From assembly GCF_003268675.1 (NCBI RefSeq), contig NZ_CP029378.1, forward strand, positions 3,472,001 through 3,536,000: a DNA stretch of 64,000 bases, given 5' to 3'. Position numbers and translations under genes: made by a program. The notes beneath the pieces are model-generated. The model saw only the letters and a list, made by a program, of their open reading frames with translations. It did not search any database and was not told where the DNA came from. Source of the stretch: Streptomyces bacillaris. Lineage in GTDB: Bacteria; Actinomycetota; Actinomycetes; Streptomycetales; Streptomycetaceae. Shown one piece after another: positions 18,171 through 26,961 of this stretch; position 1 is the first letter of the stretch; each line of letters starts with the position of its first letter.

Positions 18171-19103
18171 GTGAGACATGTCATCGCCCTCGATGTGGGC
18201 GGCACCGGAATGAAGGCCGCGCTGGTCGGGACCGACGGCACGCTGCTCCACGAGGCGCGGCGGGCCACCGGCCGGAAGCGCGGCGCCGACGCGGTCGTCG
18301 AGACCATCCTCGCGTTCGCCGCGGAGCTGCGCGCCTACGGCGAGGAGCACCTCGGCGAGACCGCCGTCGCCGCCGGGGTCGCCGTGCCCGGCATCGTCGA
18401 CGCCGAGAAGGGGATCGCGGTCTACTCCGCCAACCTCGGCTGGCGTGACGTACCGATGCGCGCCCTGCTCGGTGAGCGGCTCGGCGGGATCCCGGTCGCC
18501 CTCGGCCACGACGTCCGCACCGGCGGGCTCGCCGAGGGCCGCATCGGCGCCGGACGGGGTGCCGACCGCTTCCTGTTCATGCCGCTGGGCACCGGGATAG
18601 CCGGGGCCATCGGCATCGGGAGCACCATCGAGGCGGGTGCCCACGGGTACGCGGGCGAGATCGGCCACATCGTGGTCCGCCCCGACGGCCCCGAGTGCCA
18701 CTGCGGGCAGCGCGGCTGTCTGGAGACCCTGGCCTCCGCCTCCGCGGTGACCCGGGCCTGGGCCGCCGCCTCCGGCGACCCCGAGGCGGACGCCGCGGAC
18801 TGCGCCAAGGCCGTCGAGTCCGGCGATCCGGCGGCGATCGCCGTCTGGCGGGACGCGGTCGACGCGCTCGCCGCCGGGCTCGTCACCGCGCTCACCCTGC
18901 TGGACCCGCGCACGCTCATCATCGGTGGCGGGCTGGCGGAGGCCGGGGAAACCTTGTTCACACCACTGCGTGCGGCCGTCGAGGAACGCGTCACGTTCCA
19001 GAAGCTGCCCCACATCGTCCCGGCGGCCCTCGGGGACACCGCCGGATGCCTGGGCGCGGGGCTGCTCGCCTGGGATCTACTCTCCACGGAGGTTTCCGCC
19101 TGA
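18171..19103 (+). CDS. nagK: N-acetylglucosamine kinase (ROK family)
   Basis: The 310-residue ROK kinase has ALDVGGTGMKAALV at the N-terminus (phosphate-binding loop), the GTGIAGAIGIG segment, EIGHIVV (catalytic region) and the zinc motif CHCGQRGCLE. It phosphorylates an N-acetylated hexose. The pairing with nagA, the DasR-like sites upstream, and the Streptomyces gene order support N-acetylglucosamine kinase over glucokinase. The start GTG 18171 has no obvious ribosome-binding site, so initiation may be leaderless or weak. The stop overlaps the nagA ATG by one base. Confidence 0.9.
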   Translation: MRHVIALDVGGTGMKAALVGTDGTLLHEARRATGRKRGADAVVETILAFAAELRAYGEEHLGETAVAAGVAVPGIVDAEKGIAVYSANLGWRDVPMRALLGERLGGIPVALGHDVRTGGLAEGRIGAGRGADRFLFMPLGTGIAGAIGIGSTIEAGAHGYAGEIGHIVVRPDGPECHCGQRGCLETLASASAVTRAWAAASGDPEADAADCAKAVESGDPAAIAVWRDAVDALAAGLVTALTLLDPRTLIIGGGLAEAGETLFTPLRAAVEERVTFQKLPHIVPAALGDTAGCLGAGLLAWDLLSTEVSA

Positions 19104-20260
19104 TGGCCGGACGCGCAGCAGACAGCACGGTCCTCGCGGGCGCCCGGGTGGTCCTTCCCACCGGGACCGTGGAGGACGGCCGGGTGACCGTCGAGTCCAC
19201 CCGGATCTCCGGCACCGCTCCCGAGGACGCCCGGGTCGTCGACCTCACCGGCCACTGGGTGGTCCCCGGCTTCGTCGACATGCACAACCACGGCGGCGGC
19301 GGGGCCTCCTTCACCTCCGGCACCGCGGCCCAGGTCCTCGACGGCATCCGTACGCACCGCGAGCACGGCACCACCACCCTGGTCGGCTCCATGGTCACCG
19401 GCGAGATGGACTTCCTCGTCCGGCAGGCCGGGATCCTCTCCGAGCTGGTCGAACAGGGCGACCTGGCCGGCCTCCACTTCGAGGGCCCGTTCATCTCGCC
19501 CTGCCGCAAGGGCGCCCACAGCGAGCAGCTGCTGCGCTACCCGGACCCGGCCGAGGTCCGCAAGCTGGTCGACGCCGGACGCGGCACCGCCCGGATGGTG
19601 ACCCTCGCCACCGAGCTGCCCGGCGGCATCGACTCCGTCCGGCTCCTCGCCGACCTCGGGGTGATCGCCGCGATCGGCCACACCGACGCCACGTACGCGC
19701 AGACCGTCGAGGCGATCGAGGCGGGCGCCACCGTCGCCACGCACCTGTTCAACGCGATGCCCCCCATCGCCCACCGCGAGCCCGGCCCGATCACCGCGCT
19801 CCTGGAGGACGACCGGATCACCGTCGAGCTGATCAACGACGGTACGCATCTGCACCCGGCGGTCCTGGAGCTGGCCTACCGCCACAAGGGCGCCGGCCGG
19901 GTCGCGCTGATCACCGACGCGATGGACGCGGCCGGGTTCGGCGACGGCGAGTACCAGCTCGGCCCGCTCGCCGTCGAGGTCCGCGACGGCGTCGCCCGGC
20001 TGGTGGAGGGCGGCTCCATCGCGGGCTCGACCCTCACGCTGGACACCGCGTTCCGCCGGGCCGTCACCATCGACCGGATCCCGGTGGAGGACGTCGTACG
20101 GTCCATCTCGGCCAACCCCGCCCGCCTCCTCGGCGTCGACGACCGGGTCGGTTCGCTGGAGCCGGGCAAGGACGCGGACCTGGTGGTGCTCGACGAGGAC
20201 TTCGTCCTGGCGGGCGTCATGCGCAAGGGCGAGTGGATCATCGAGCCGAAGACGGCGTGA
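19103..20260 (+). CDS. nagA: N-acetylglucosamine-6-phosphate deacetylase
   Basis: The 385-residue amidohydrolase contains the metal-site motif VDMHNHGGGG (HxH type), HFEGPF, GHTDATY, THLFNAM and ITDAMDAAG, the NagA signature order. It converts N-acetylglucosamine 6-phosphate to glucosamine 6-phosphate plus acetate in the cytosol, immediately downstream of the NagK step. ATG 19103 overlaps the nagK stop (TGATG) and is preceded by GGAGGT, so the pair is translationally coupled. DasR control through the sites before nagK is expected. Confidence 0.95.
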   Translation: MAGRAADSTVLAGARVVLPTGTVEDGRVTVESTRISGTAPEDARVVDLTGHWVVPGFVDMHNHGGGGASFTSGTAAQVLDGIRTHREHGTTTLVGSMVTGEMDFLVRQAGILSELVEQGDLAGLHFEGPFISPCRKGAHSEQLLRYPDPAEVRKLVDAGRGTARMVTLATELPGGIDSVRLLADLGVIAAIGHTDATYAQTVEAIEAGATVATHLFNAMPPIAHREPGPITALLEDDRITVELINDGTHLHPAVLELAYRHKGAGRVALITDAMDAAGFGDGEYQLGPLAVEVRDGVARLVEGGSIAGSTLTLDTAFRRAVTIDRIPVEDVVRSISANPARLLGVDDRVGSLEPGKDADLVVLDEDFVLAGVMRKGEWIIEPKTA

Positions 20261-20275
20261 GCACCCGCCCTCGAT

Positions 20276-20335
20276 GGGCACGTCCTTGCGGGGCACGTCC
20301 TCGCGGGGCACGTCCTCGCGGGACACGTGACGAAG
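20276..20335. repeat. 15-base tandem repeat array
   Basis: Units at 20276, 20291 and 20306 follow GGGCACGTCCTYGCG; a fourth (20321) and a detached fifth (about 20346) are degenerate (GGRCACGTRACGAAG). The array lies directly after the nagA stop and contains CACGTG-like cores. It could be slippage-generated or could bind a protein. Confidence 0.75.
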
Positions 20336-20526
20336 TCCCTTTGCAGGGCACGTAACGAAGAGATGGCGGTCGGAGCCGAGGTCTGGGCCCGGCCGCCCTC
20401 CCTTTGGCATGATCAACAGGCTCGTACCACCGGGCGAGGGGCCGGCGGGCGGAGACCCGACGGCCCGGCGCGCCGAGGGCCGGGCCGACCGACGGTGCGA
20501 CGGATCGAGGGAGAGGGCCGGACCAC

Positions 20527-21453
20527 GTGATACTGACCGTCACGCTGAACACCGCGCTCGACGTGACCTACACCGTCGACGCGCTCGTCCCGCACCGCAG
20601 CCACCGGGTCGGCGAGGTCGTCGAACGCCCCGGCGGCAAGGGCCTCAACGTCGCCCGGGTCCTCGGCGCGCTCGGCCACGACACCGTGGTCACCGGCTTC
20701 GTCGGCGGGGCCACCGGAGCCGTCCTGCGCGACCTCCTCGCCCCGCTCCCGCCCCGCGACGCGCTCGTCCGGGTCGCCGGGAACACCCGCCGCACGCTCG
20801 CGATCACCGACCGGTCGACCGGCGACACCACCCAGCTCAACGAGCCCGGACCGCAGGTCGGCGCCGCCGAGTGGGCCGCCTTCCTGCGGACGTACGGGGA
20901 ACTCGTCGCGGACGCCGACGCGGTCGCCCTCTGCGGTTCGCTGCCGCCCGGCATCCATGTCGGGGCGTACGCGGAGCTGATCCGGACCGCCCGCGCCGCC
21001 GGCGTACCCGTCCTCCTGGACACCAGCGGCGAACCCCTGCGCCGGGGCATCGCCGCCCGCCCCGACCTGGTCAAGCCGAACGCGGACGAGCTGGCCCGGC
21101 TGACCGGCTTCCGCGAACCGCTCCGCGCCGCCCGGGACGCCCGCCGCCGCGGGGCCCACGCGGTGATCGCCTCCCTGGGGCCCGAGGGGCTCCTCGCCGA
21201 GACCCCGGAGGGCGGCTGGCGGGCCGCCCCGCCCACGCCCGTCCGCGGCAACCCGACCGGAGCGGGCGACTCCGCGGTGGCCGGGCTGCTCTCCGCCCTG
21301 GCCGAGGGGCTCGACTGGCCCGGCCGGCTCGCCCGCGCGGTGGCCCTGTCGACGGCGACGGTCCTGGCCCCGGCGGCCGGCGAGTTCGACGCGGCGGCCT
21401 ACGCGGAGCTGCTGCCGCGCGTGACGGTGGAGCCGTACGCCGCCGCATCCTGA
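20527..21453 (+). CDS. PfkB-family sugar kinase, 1-phosphofructokinase-like
   Basis: The 308-residue protein begins MILTVTLNTALDVTYTVDAL, typical of FruK/tagatose-6-phosphate kinases rather than ribokinases. It has GGKGLNVARVL near residue 38 (PfkB signature 1) and NPTGAGDSAVAG near residue 242 (signature 2, with the catalytic aspartate). It would phosphorylate a sugar phosphate (fructose 1-phosphate or tagatose 6-phosphate). GTG 20527 is preceded by GGGAGAGGG. It follows nagK-nagA on the same strand after 266 bases and may feed the same hexose-phosphate pool. No fructose PTS gene is adjacent. Confidence 0.87.
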   Translation: MILTVTLNTALDVTYTVDALVPHRSHRVGEVVERPGGKGLNVARVLGALGHDTVVTGFVGGATGAVLRDLLAPLPPRDALVRVAGNTRRTLAITDRSTGDTTQLNEPGPQVGAAEWAAFLRTYGELVADADAVALCGSLPPGIHVGAYAELIRTARAAGVPVLLDTSGEPLRRGIAARPDLVKPNADELARLTGFREPLRAARDARRRGAHAVIASLGPEGLLAETPEGGWRAAPPTPVRGNPTGAGDSAVAGLLSALAEGLDWPGRLARAVALSTATVLAPAAGEFDAAAYAELLPRVTVEPYAAAS

Positions 21454-21470
21454 TCCCGCCGGGAACACGT

Positions 21471-21500
21471 ACGCCGAGGCCCCGGCCGGGGCCTCGGCGT
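21471..21500. terminator. Bidirectional hairpin terminator
   Basis: A perfect 30-base palindrome with 15-base arms (ACGCCGAGGCCCCGG and its complement) lies between two convergent genes ending at 21453 and 21526. Confidence 0.9.
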
Positions 21501-21525
21501 CTTCACCGGGGGATGAGGAGGTCCG

Positions 21526-22527
21526 CTACTTCTGCGTGACTTCCAGCCAGTCGAGGACCACGTCGCACTGGTTGCCGTCCTCGCACGAGATCTTGATCTC
21601 GTTCTCGCCCTTCTTGAGGTCGACCGGCGCCCAGGTGGTCTGCCAGTTCTTCTCCAGGTTCGTGTCCGAGGAGTTGATGAAGTTCTTCAGCCCGATCGGC
21701 TGGGAGTTCGGCTTCCCGTTGACCGTCAGGGTGGCGTTGGCGTCGACGGCCGGGATGGCGTAGCGCACGGTGAGGCGGTACGAGCCCTCGGTCGGCATGT
21801 TCGCCTTCCAGGTCACCGAGGAACCGACGTTGTTGAACCCGGTGACGTACGTGCCGTTGACCCCCTGGGCCCCTTCGACCGAGCTTTCCACCGTGGTCGA
21901 GCCGCCCAGCGTCAGCGTCGCCGCGTCCTGCTTCGGCAGTTCGAGGGCCGGGCTCTCCTCGGGCTTCTTCTCCGGCTCCTTCGCCTTGTCGGACTCCTTC
22001 GCCTCACCGGCGGGGCCCTCCGACGACGCGGCCTCGTTCTTCTTGTCCTTGTCGCCGTCGTTGCCCGAGAGCAGCGCGGCGCCGATGCCGATGAGGACGA
22101 CCGCGACCACGGCGACCGCCGCGATCAGCAGCGCCTTGGTGTTGGGGCCGCCCCGGCCGCCGGAACCGCCGCCGTCCTGCGCCGGGCCGCGGTGCGCGGT
22201 GGGCGCGCCGCCCGGGTAGGTCTCGGGGGCGGCGTACTGCGGGTTCGGCTGGTGGTACTGGGGGGCGGGCTGCTGGCCGTAGGCCTGCTGGGGCGGGTAG
22301 CCGTACCCGGGCTGCGGGGGCGCCTGCTGCTGCCCGTACTGGCGCTCGCCGACGGCCCGCACCTGGTTGTACGACGTTCTCGGCACGCCGGGCTGCGCGG
22401 CCGGACCCGGGTAGCCGTAGCCGCCCTGTCCAGGCGGCTGGGCGCCTGCCGCCTGTCCGTCCGCGTACAGGTAGCCGAACGGATCGTCGTCCTCGGGCTT
22501 GCTCGCGCCGTTGTTCCCGGCCGTCAT
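21526..22527 (-). CDS. Membrane-anchored protein with C-terminal CBM35-type carbohydrate-binding domain
   Basis: The 333-residue protein has a long Gly/Tyr/Pro/Gln-rich cytoplasmic N-terminus (repeats of GYGYP and QQPAPQY type). One transmembrane helix follows (ALLIAAVAVVAVVLIGIGAAL, about residues 135-155), then an acidic/Lys linker and a beta-sandwich (about 195-333). That domain has the CBM35/CBM6-like pattern TYVTGFNNVGSSVTWKANM, YRLTVRYAI and VVLDWLEV. It probably displays a glycan-binding module outside the membrane. ATG 22527 is preferred because GAGGAGTG lies about 8 bases before it; ATG 22548 is possible. Confidence 0.85.
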   Translation of the reverse strand: MTAGNNGASKPEDDDPFGYLYADGQAAGAQPPGQGGYGYPGPAAQPGVPRTSYNQVRAVGERQYGQQQAPPQPGYGYPPQQAYGQQPAPQYHQPNPQYAAPETYPGGAPTAHRGPAQDGGGSGGRGGPNTKALLIAAVAVVAVVLIGIGAALLSGNDGDKDKKNEAASSEGPAGEAKESDKAKEPEKKPEESPALELPKQDAATLTLGGSTTVESSVEGAQGVNGTYVTGFNNVGSSVTWKANMPTEGSYRLTVRYAIPAVDANATLTVNGKPNSQPIGLKNFINSSDTNLEKNWQTTWAPVDLKKGENEIKISCEDGNQCDVVLDWLEVTQK

Positions 22528-22671
22528 CCCTGGGTCACTCCTCACCATCTCGCCAGCCGTCGCCGACCGGGCGAGCCTACCTCGAACGGAGCACAGTCCG
22601 AATGACGATCATCCACCGGACAGATCCGGCGGAACGGGTACGGGGTAGGGGCAGGGCCGGACGGATGAACG

Positions 22672-24327
22672 TCAGCCGGCCCTGCGGTGAACCTTGGACC
22701 GCGACCGCTTCTCGACGTACATCCGCTGGTCGGCGGAGCGCAGGACCTCTTCCACGCTCATCCCGCACTCGGCCCAGCCGATGCCGAAGCTCGCCCCGAC
22801 CCGGACGGCGCGCCCATCGACCCTTATGGGCGGAATGATGGCATTTCTGAGACGTACGGCCAGGTCAGCGGCGTCCGCCGCCCCGAGGCCGTCCGCGAGA
22901 ACGACGAATTCGTCACCTCCGAGCCGGGCGACCGTATCGCCGTCCCGGACGCAGGTGGAGAGCCGCCGCGCGACCTCGATGAGCACCGCGTCCCCCGTGT
23001 GGTGCCCGAAGCGGTCGTTGATGGACTTGAAGCCGTCGAGGTCGCAGAAGAGGACCGCGAGCCCCTTCGTCCCGTCGTCGTGCTCCGCGTCGGGGGCGAG
23101 GGCGTGCACATGGTGGTCGTAGAGCCCGCCGCCGGGCACCGCCTCCCCCTCGTACCCGTCGGGCTGGTAGCTGTGGGTGAGCGACGACTCGACGTCCCCG
23201 TACGCCGCGTCCAGCGCCTCGATCGCGGTCGCCGCCGGGGAGTTCGGGCGTTCGCAGAGCCGGGCGCCGATGCGGGACTTCAGCTCGGCGCTGTTGGGCA
23301 GGCCGGTGAGCGCGTCGTGCGAGGCGCGGTGGGCGAGGTTCAGCTCGTGGCGCTTGCGCTCCTCGATGTCCTCGACGTGGGTGAGGAGGAAGCGCGGGCC
23401 GTCGGCGGTGTCCGCGACGACGGAGTTCCGCAGCGAGACCCAGAGGTACGTGCCGTCCCGGCGGCTCAGCCGCAGCTCCGCCCGGCCGCCCTCGGCGGAG
23501 GTGCGCAGCAGGGTGCCGATGTCCTCGGGGTGGACGAGGTCGGCGAAGGAGTAGCGGCGCAGTACGGAGGCGGGGCGGCCGAACAGCCGGCACAGGGCGT
23601 CGTTGGTGCGCAGCAGCCGGCCGTGCTGGTCGCCGCCCATCTCCGCGATGGCCATGCCGCTGGGCGCGTACTCGAAGGCCTGTCGGAAGGACTCCTCGCT
23701 CGCCCGCAGCGCCTGCTGCTCCCGCTCCAGCCGGACCAGCGCGCGCTGCATGTTTGCTCGCAGGCGAGCGTTGCTGATCGCAATGGCGGCCTGGGAGGCG
23801 TACATCTGGAGCGCCTCGCGCCCCCACGCGCCGGGGCGGCGCCCGTTGCGCGGCCGGTCGACGGATATGACCCCCAGGAGGTCCCGGCCGCCCCCGGAGG
23901 CGTACATCGGGGCGTAGAGGCGGTCCAGCGGGTGCCACTCGTCCTCGAACCGGGGCTCGGGCCCCTCGGTGTGCCACTGCGGTACGTCGTCGTCGAGCAG
24001 GACCCAGCCCTCGGTGTGCGGGATGAACCTCAACTGGTCCCATGCCTCGCCCATGGAGAGGCGGCGCTCCCAGGAGGCGCGGGAGCCGACGCGGCCGGTG
24101 ATCAGGGCCTCGGCGGCGGCGTTGCCCGCGAAGGCGGCGATGACGAGGTCGCCGTCGGGCCGGACCAGGTTGACGCAGCCCAGCTCGTAGCCGAGACCGG
24201 TGACGATGCCGTCCGCCACGGTCTGCAGCGTGTCCGCCAGACTCCGCGCCGTGTTGAGATCAGCGACGGCCTGGTGCAGCTGCCGCATGGTCGCAAGGCG
24301 GACATAGGGTTCCGACTCGGCCTCCAT
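22672..24327 (-). CDS. cdgB: Diguanylate cyclase with GAF, PAS and GGDEF domains (CdgB-like)
   Basis: The 551-residue protein has an N-terminal GAF-like sensor (about 1-175), a PAS/PAC module (about 195-315; FEYAPSGMAIAEMGG, FADLVHPED, RDGTYLWVSL) and a GGDEF domain (about 325-545). The active motif GGDEF is intact at residues 470-474, and an inhibitory RxxD site (RDGD, 461-464) lies five residues before it. There is no EAL domain, so it should make cyclic di-GMP and not degrade it. Domain order and gene neighbourhood match CdgB of S. coelicolor, a developmental cyclase under BldD control. ATG 24327 is chosen because the protein then starts MEAESEPYVRLATMRQ. Confidence 0.9.
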   Translation of the reverse strand: MEAESEPYVRLATMRQLHQAVADLNTARSLADTLQTVADGIVTGLGYELGCVNLVRPDGDLVIAAFAGNAAAEALITGRVGSRASWERRLSMGEAWDQLRFIPHTEGWVLLDDDVPQWHTEGPEPRFEDEWHPLDRLYAPMYASGGGRDLLGVISVDRPRNGRRPGAWGREALQMYASQAAIAISNARLRANMQRALVRLEREQQALRASEESFRQAFEYAPSGMAIAEMGGDQHGRLLRTNDALCRLFGRPASVLRRYSFADLVHPEDIGTLLRTSAEGGRAELRLSRRDGTYLWVSLRNSVVADTADGPRFLLTHVEDIEERKRHELNLAHRASHDALTGLPNSAELKSRIGARLCERPNSPAATAIEALDAAYGDVESSLTHSYQPDGYEGEAVPGGGLYDHHVHALAPDAEHDDGTKGLAVLFCDLDGFKSINDRFGHHTGDAVLIEVARRLSTCVRDGDTVARLGGDEFVVLADGLGAADAADLAVRLRNAIIPPIRVDGRAVRVGASFGIGWAECGMSVEEVLRSADQRMYVEKRSRSKVHRRAG

Positions 24328-24454
24328 TGCTCGCACTCCCCGAGACCTCGACAGCAACTCCAGGTTTCATATCGACGTACTTGTTGCAGTGTCACGGCCA
24401 CTGAATCACAGTGAGCTGTGCACCCGGTACACAGGGTCAGCAGAAAATGGACTC

Positions 24455-24470
24455 TGTGACTCAAGTCACA
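24455..24470. promoter_or_regulatory. Palindrome upstream of cdgB, BldD-like
   Basis: TGTGACT and AGTCACA form perfect 7-base arms around CA, 128 bases upstream of cdgB and 220 bases from the divergent flavin reductase. The half-site TGACTC fits BldD (TNACNC) but the spacing is one base off the published consensus as I remember it. Confidence 0.45.
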
Positions 24471-24689
24471 ACAGATGGTTCAGGGGTTGGGAGTGACTCT
24501 TCCGCCCTTCTCTCGTTTCCCTGGCGCAAATTCGGCCATGCCCCTCCCGGGCCTTTCGGCCACTCTCCGGGGTCCGGACACGGTTGCTGAGCGCGTGCTG
24601 CCGTACGGCGCCGGTCCTAGGACCGGCCGGAGCCGGACTGGTCCCCTGGCCCGATGCGGCGGCCGGGCGGGCGCGGTTAGCGTGCCGGT

Positions 24690-25334
24690 GTGCTCCAGAA
24701 GACTCCCGCCACCCCGCGCCCCGAGACCGTGCCCCCTGCCGGGGGAGCCGGTGATGCCCCGCATGCCGAGGGAGCCGGTGCCGCCCCGCATGCCGAGGGG
24801 GCGGGCGCCGTCCCGCATGCTGAGGGGGTGAGCAACGACGAGTTCCGCGCAGCACTCGCGCGGCTGGCCGCCGGAGTGGTGCTGGTCACCGCCCAGGAGC
24901 CGCCGCTCGACGAGGAGGGCCGCGGCGAGGACGTCGGCATGACGGCCACCGCCTTCATGTCCGTCTCCCTGGACCCGCCCCTGGTGATGGTGAGCCTGCG
25001 CAACGGCTCCCGGATGGACGACCTGCTCGACGAACAGCCCCTGTGGGCCGTCTCCGTGCTGGCCGCGAGCCAGCGCCACATCGCGGGGCGGTTCGCCATG
25101 AAGGGCCGGATCAGCGACCGGCTGCTCTTCCAGGACCTGGCGTACGTACGGGGCGGGGTGAGCCACGCGCCCCTGATCGGCGGGGCGCTGGCGACGCTGG
25201 AGTGCCGTACGGAGCAGCGCGTGGTGGCCGGTGACCACACCCTGGTGATCGGGCGCGTGCTGACGGCGGAGCTGCCTAGCCCGGAGGGCGAGCCGCTGAC
25301 GTACTTCAAGGGGCGTTACCGGCAGTTGGGGTGA
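24690..25334 (+). CDS. Flavin reductase-like (FMN-binding split barrel) protein
   Basis: The 214-residue frame contains a 165-residue flavin-reductase domain beginning VSNDEFRAALARLAAGVVLVTA, with GMTATAFMSVSLDPPLVMVSL (flavin-binding loop), AGRFAMKG and a C-terminal GEPLTYFKGRYRQL. It probably reduces free flavin with NAD(P)H or is a flavin-dependent oxidoreductase for a neighbouring pathway. The first 45 residues are Pro/Ala-rich and include three copies of an APHAEGAGA-like unit made by a 27-base DNA repeat. The functional start may be GTG 24828, which has GAGGGG just upstream. Confidence 0.83.
   Translation: MLQKTPATPRPETVPPAGGAGDAPHAEGAGAAPHAEGAGAVPHAEGVSNDEFRAALARLAAGVVLVTAQEPPLDEEGRGEDVGMTATAFMSVSLDPPLVMVSLRNGSRMDDLLDEQPLWAVSVLAASQRHIAGRFAMKGRISDRLLFQDLAYVRGGVSHAPLIGGALATLECRTEQRVVAGDHTLVIGRVLTAELPSPEGEPLTYFKGRYRQLG
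24750..24829 (+). repeat. Three 27-base repeats at the flavin reductase 5' end
   Basis: Each unit contains CCCGCATGCYGAGGG followed by a variable GC-rich stretch. They read in frame as PHAEGAGA. If translation starts at GTG 24828 they are part of the leader and not the protein. Confidence 0.6.
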
Positions 25335-25402
25335 GGCACGTCTCCGGTTCGGGGTGAGGCACCCCGCCGGTGGCGCGCCGGAGCTACCAGTCGCGGCCCG
25401 AA

Positions 25403-25837
25403 CTACCAGTCCCGGCCCGAGCGGCCCCGCTTGGTCTCGCCGCGCTGCTTCTTCTCGCGCAGCCTGCGCTCGTTGATCCCGCGCGGGATCTTCCGCTTGA
25501 TGCGCGGCTTGGGCGGCGGCGCGGTGGCCTCGGCCAGGAGCGCGGCGAGCCGGACGGCGGCCGTCTCGCGGTTGCGCCACTGGGAGCGGTGCTCCGACGC
25601 CCGTACGGAGACGACTCCGCCCACCAGCCTCCCCGCCAGCCGCTCCAGCGCCCGCGCCTTCCACACCTCGGGGAGCGCGTCGGTCGCGGCGAGGTCGAAG
25701 CGCAGCTCCACCTGGGAGTCACTGGTGTTGACGTGCTGGCCACCGGGACCGGAGGAGCGCGAGAAACGCCACATCAGCTCGGCCTCCGGGAGGGAGACCG
25801 AGCCGCGGATGACATAGGGCCCGGACATGACACCCAT
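25403..25837 (-). CDS. arfB: Ribosome-rescue peptidyl-tRNA hydrolase ArfB (YaeJ)
   Basis: The 144-residue class I release-factor-like protein keeps the catalytic GGQ in [14 protein letters not shown] and the beta strand QVELRFDL, but lacks codon-recognition domains. It ends with the basic tail of ArfB ([33 protein letters not shown] region), which enters the mRNA channel of stalled ribosomes. It releases the peptide on non-stop complexes. The start may be ATG 25837 (GGGGAGCGGGGAAC upstream) or ATG 25828. It faces the flavin reductase and is divergent from terD. Confidence 0.92.
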   Translation of the reverse strand: MGVMSGPYVIRGSVSLPEAELMWRFSRSSGPGGQHVNTSDSQVELRFDLAATDALPEVWKARALERLAGRLVGGVVSVRASEHRSQWRNRETAAVRLAALLAEATAPPPKPRIKRKIPRGINERRLREKKQRGETKRGRSGRDW

Positions 25838-26068
25838 GTTCCCCGCTCCCCGCCCGGTCCGTCACCTTCTTTTGGCCTCGGGGACTCCCGCAGGCCCCTG
25901 AGGTCCCGGATACCCCTGAGGTCCCTTCAGGAGGTCTCTTCCGGAGGAAGTTCGGCAAAGAAAGTAAAGAGAACAGGAACCTCATGGTCTGCTGACTGCG
26001 TTATGACGGGTGACGGTAGCTTTCGTGATGGCACGAATGCCCGCACACGACGAGGAAAGGGACTTCCC

Positions 26069-26644
26069 ATGGCTGTAAGCCTGTCCAAGGGCGGCAACGT
26101 CTCGCTCACCAAGGAGGCCCCGGGCCTGACCGCCGTCACGGTCGGCCTCGGCTGGGACGTCCGCACCACCACCGGCACCGACTTCGACCTCGACGCCTCG
26201 GCGATCGCGGTCAACGCGGCCGGCAAGGTCGTCTCCGACGCCCACTTCGTCTTCTTCAACAACAAGTCGACGCCGGACCAGACCATCGTGCACACCGGTG
26301 ACAACGTCACGGGTGAGGGCGAGGGTGACGACGAGCAGATCAACGTCAACCTGGCGGGCCTGCCTGCCGACGTGGACAAGATCGTCTTCCCGGTCTCGAT
26401 CTACGACGCCGAGAGCCGCAGCCAGAACTTCGGCCAGGTGCGCAACGCCTTCATCCGCATCCTCAACCAGGCCGGCGGCGCCGAGATCGCCCGCTACGAC
26501 CTGAGCGAGGACGCCGCCACCGAGACCGCCATGGTCTTCGGCGAGCTGTACCGCAACGGTGCCGAGTGGAAGTTCCGCGCGGTCGGCCAGGGTTACGCCT
26601 CCGGCCTCAGCGGCATCGCCCGCGACTTCGGCGTCAACCTCTGA
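26069..26644 (+). CDS. TerD-family protein (tellurium resistance / calcium-binding)
   Basis: The 191-residue protein matches TerD throughout: [60 protein letters not shown], and a C-terminal [17 protein letters not shown]. The acidic loops (DFDLD and GEGDDE) are the known calcium sites. Streptomyces carries many copies; roles in stress and development are reported, with the exact activity unknown. GAGGAAAGGG before ATG 26069 marks a strong start. It is monocistronic with a terminator hairpin downstream. Confidence 0.95.
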   Translation: MAVSLSKGGNVSLTKEAPGLTAVTVGLGWDVRTTTGTDFDLDASAIAVNAAGKVVSDAHFVFFNNKSTPDQTIVHTGDNVTGEGEGDDEQINVNLAGLPADVDKIVFPVSIYDAESRSQNFGQVRNAFIRILNQAGGAEIARYDLSEDAATETAMVFGELYRNGAEWKFRAVGQGYASGLSGIARDFGVNL

Positions 26645-26721
26645 TCCAGCTGATCACGAGCTGACCCCGAGCTGACCCGTTCAGCACCGGCGCAACACCG
26701 AGCGCCACCCGGACAGCACGA

Positions 26722-26755
26722 GAGCCCCCAGCCGCCTGCGCGCGGCCGGGGGCTC
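26722..26755 (+). terminator. Hairpin terminator after terD
   Basis: Arms GAGCCCCCAGCCG and CGGCCGGGGGCTC pair with one mismatch around an 8-base loop, 77 bases beyond the terD stop. Confidence 0.8.
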
Positions 26756-26961
26756 CCGCGTATGTGCACCGTAGCCAACTCCCGTACGCGGCGCAGCAGA
26801 ATCACGCCACTCCACCGAATACCGGACAGCACAGCACCCCAGTCGGACAAGAACTGGTCAAAAACTTGTGAGGCAATTGTCGGCGCACGGTCAACCCCGC
26901 CGATTCGGTGGCACGCTCTCCGCTCGTAGTCCCCCCACAGGACGACCGACGGAGAACACAC

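Noticed and set aside
20327-20530. Short frame between nagA and the PfkB gene
   Set aside because: Spans the tandem repeats and lacks coding features.
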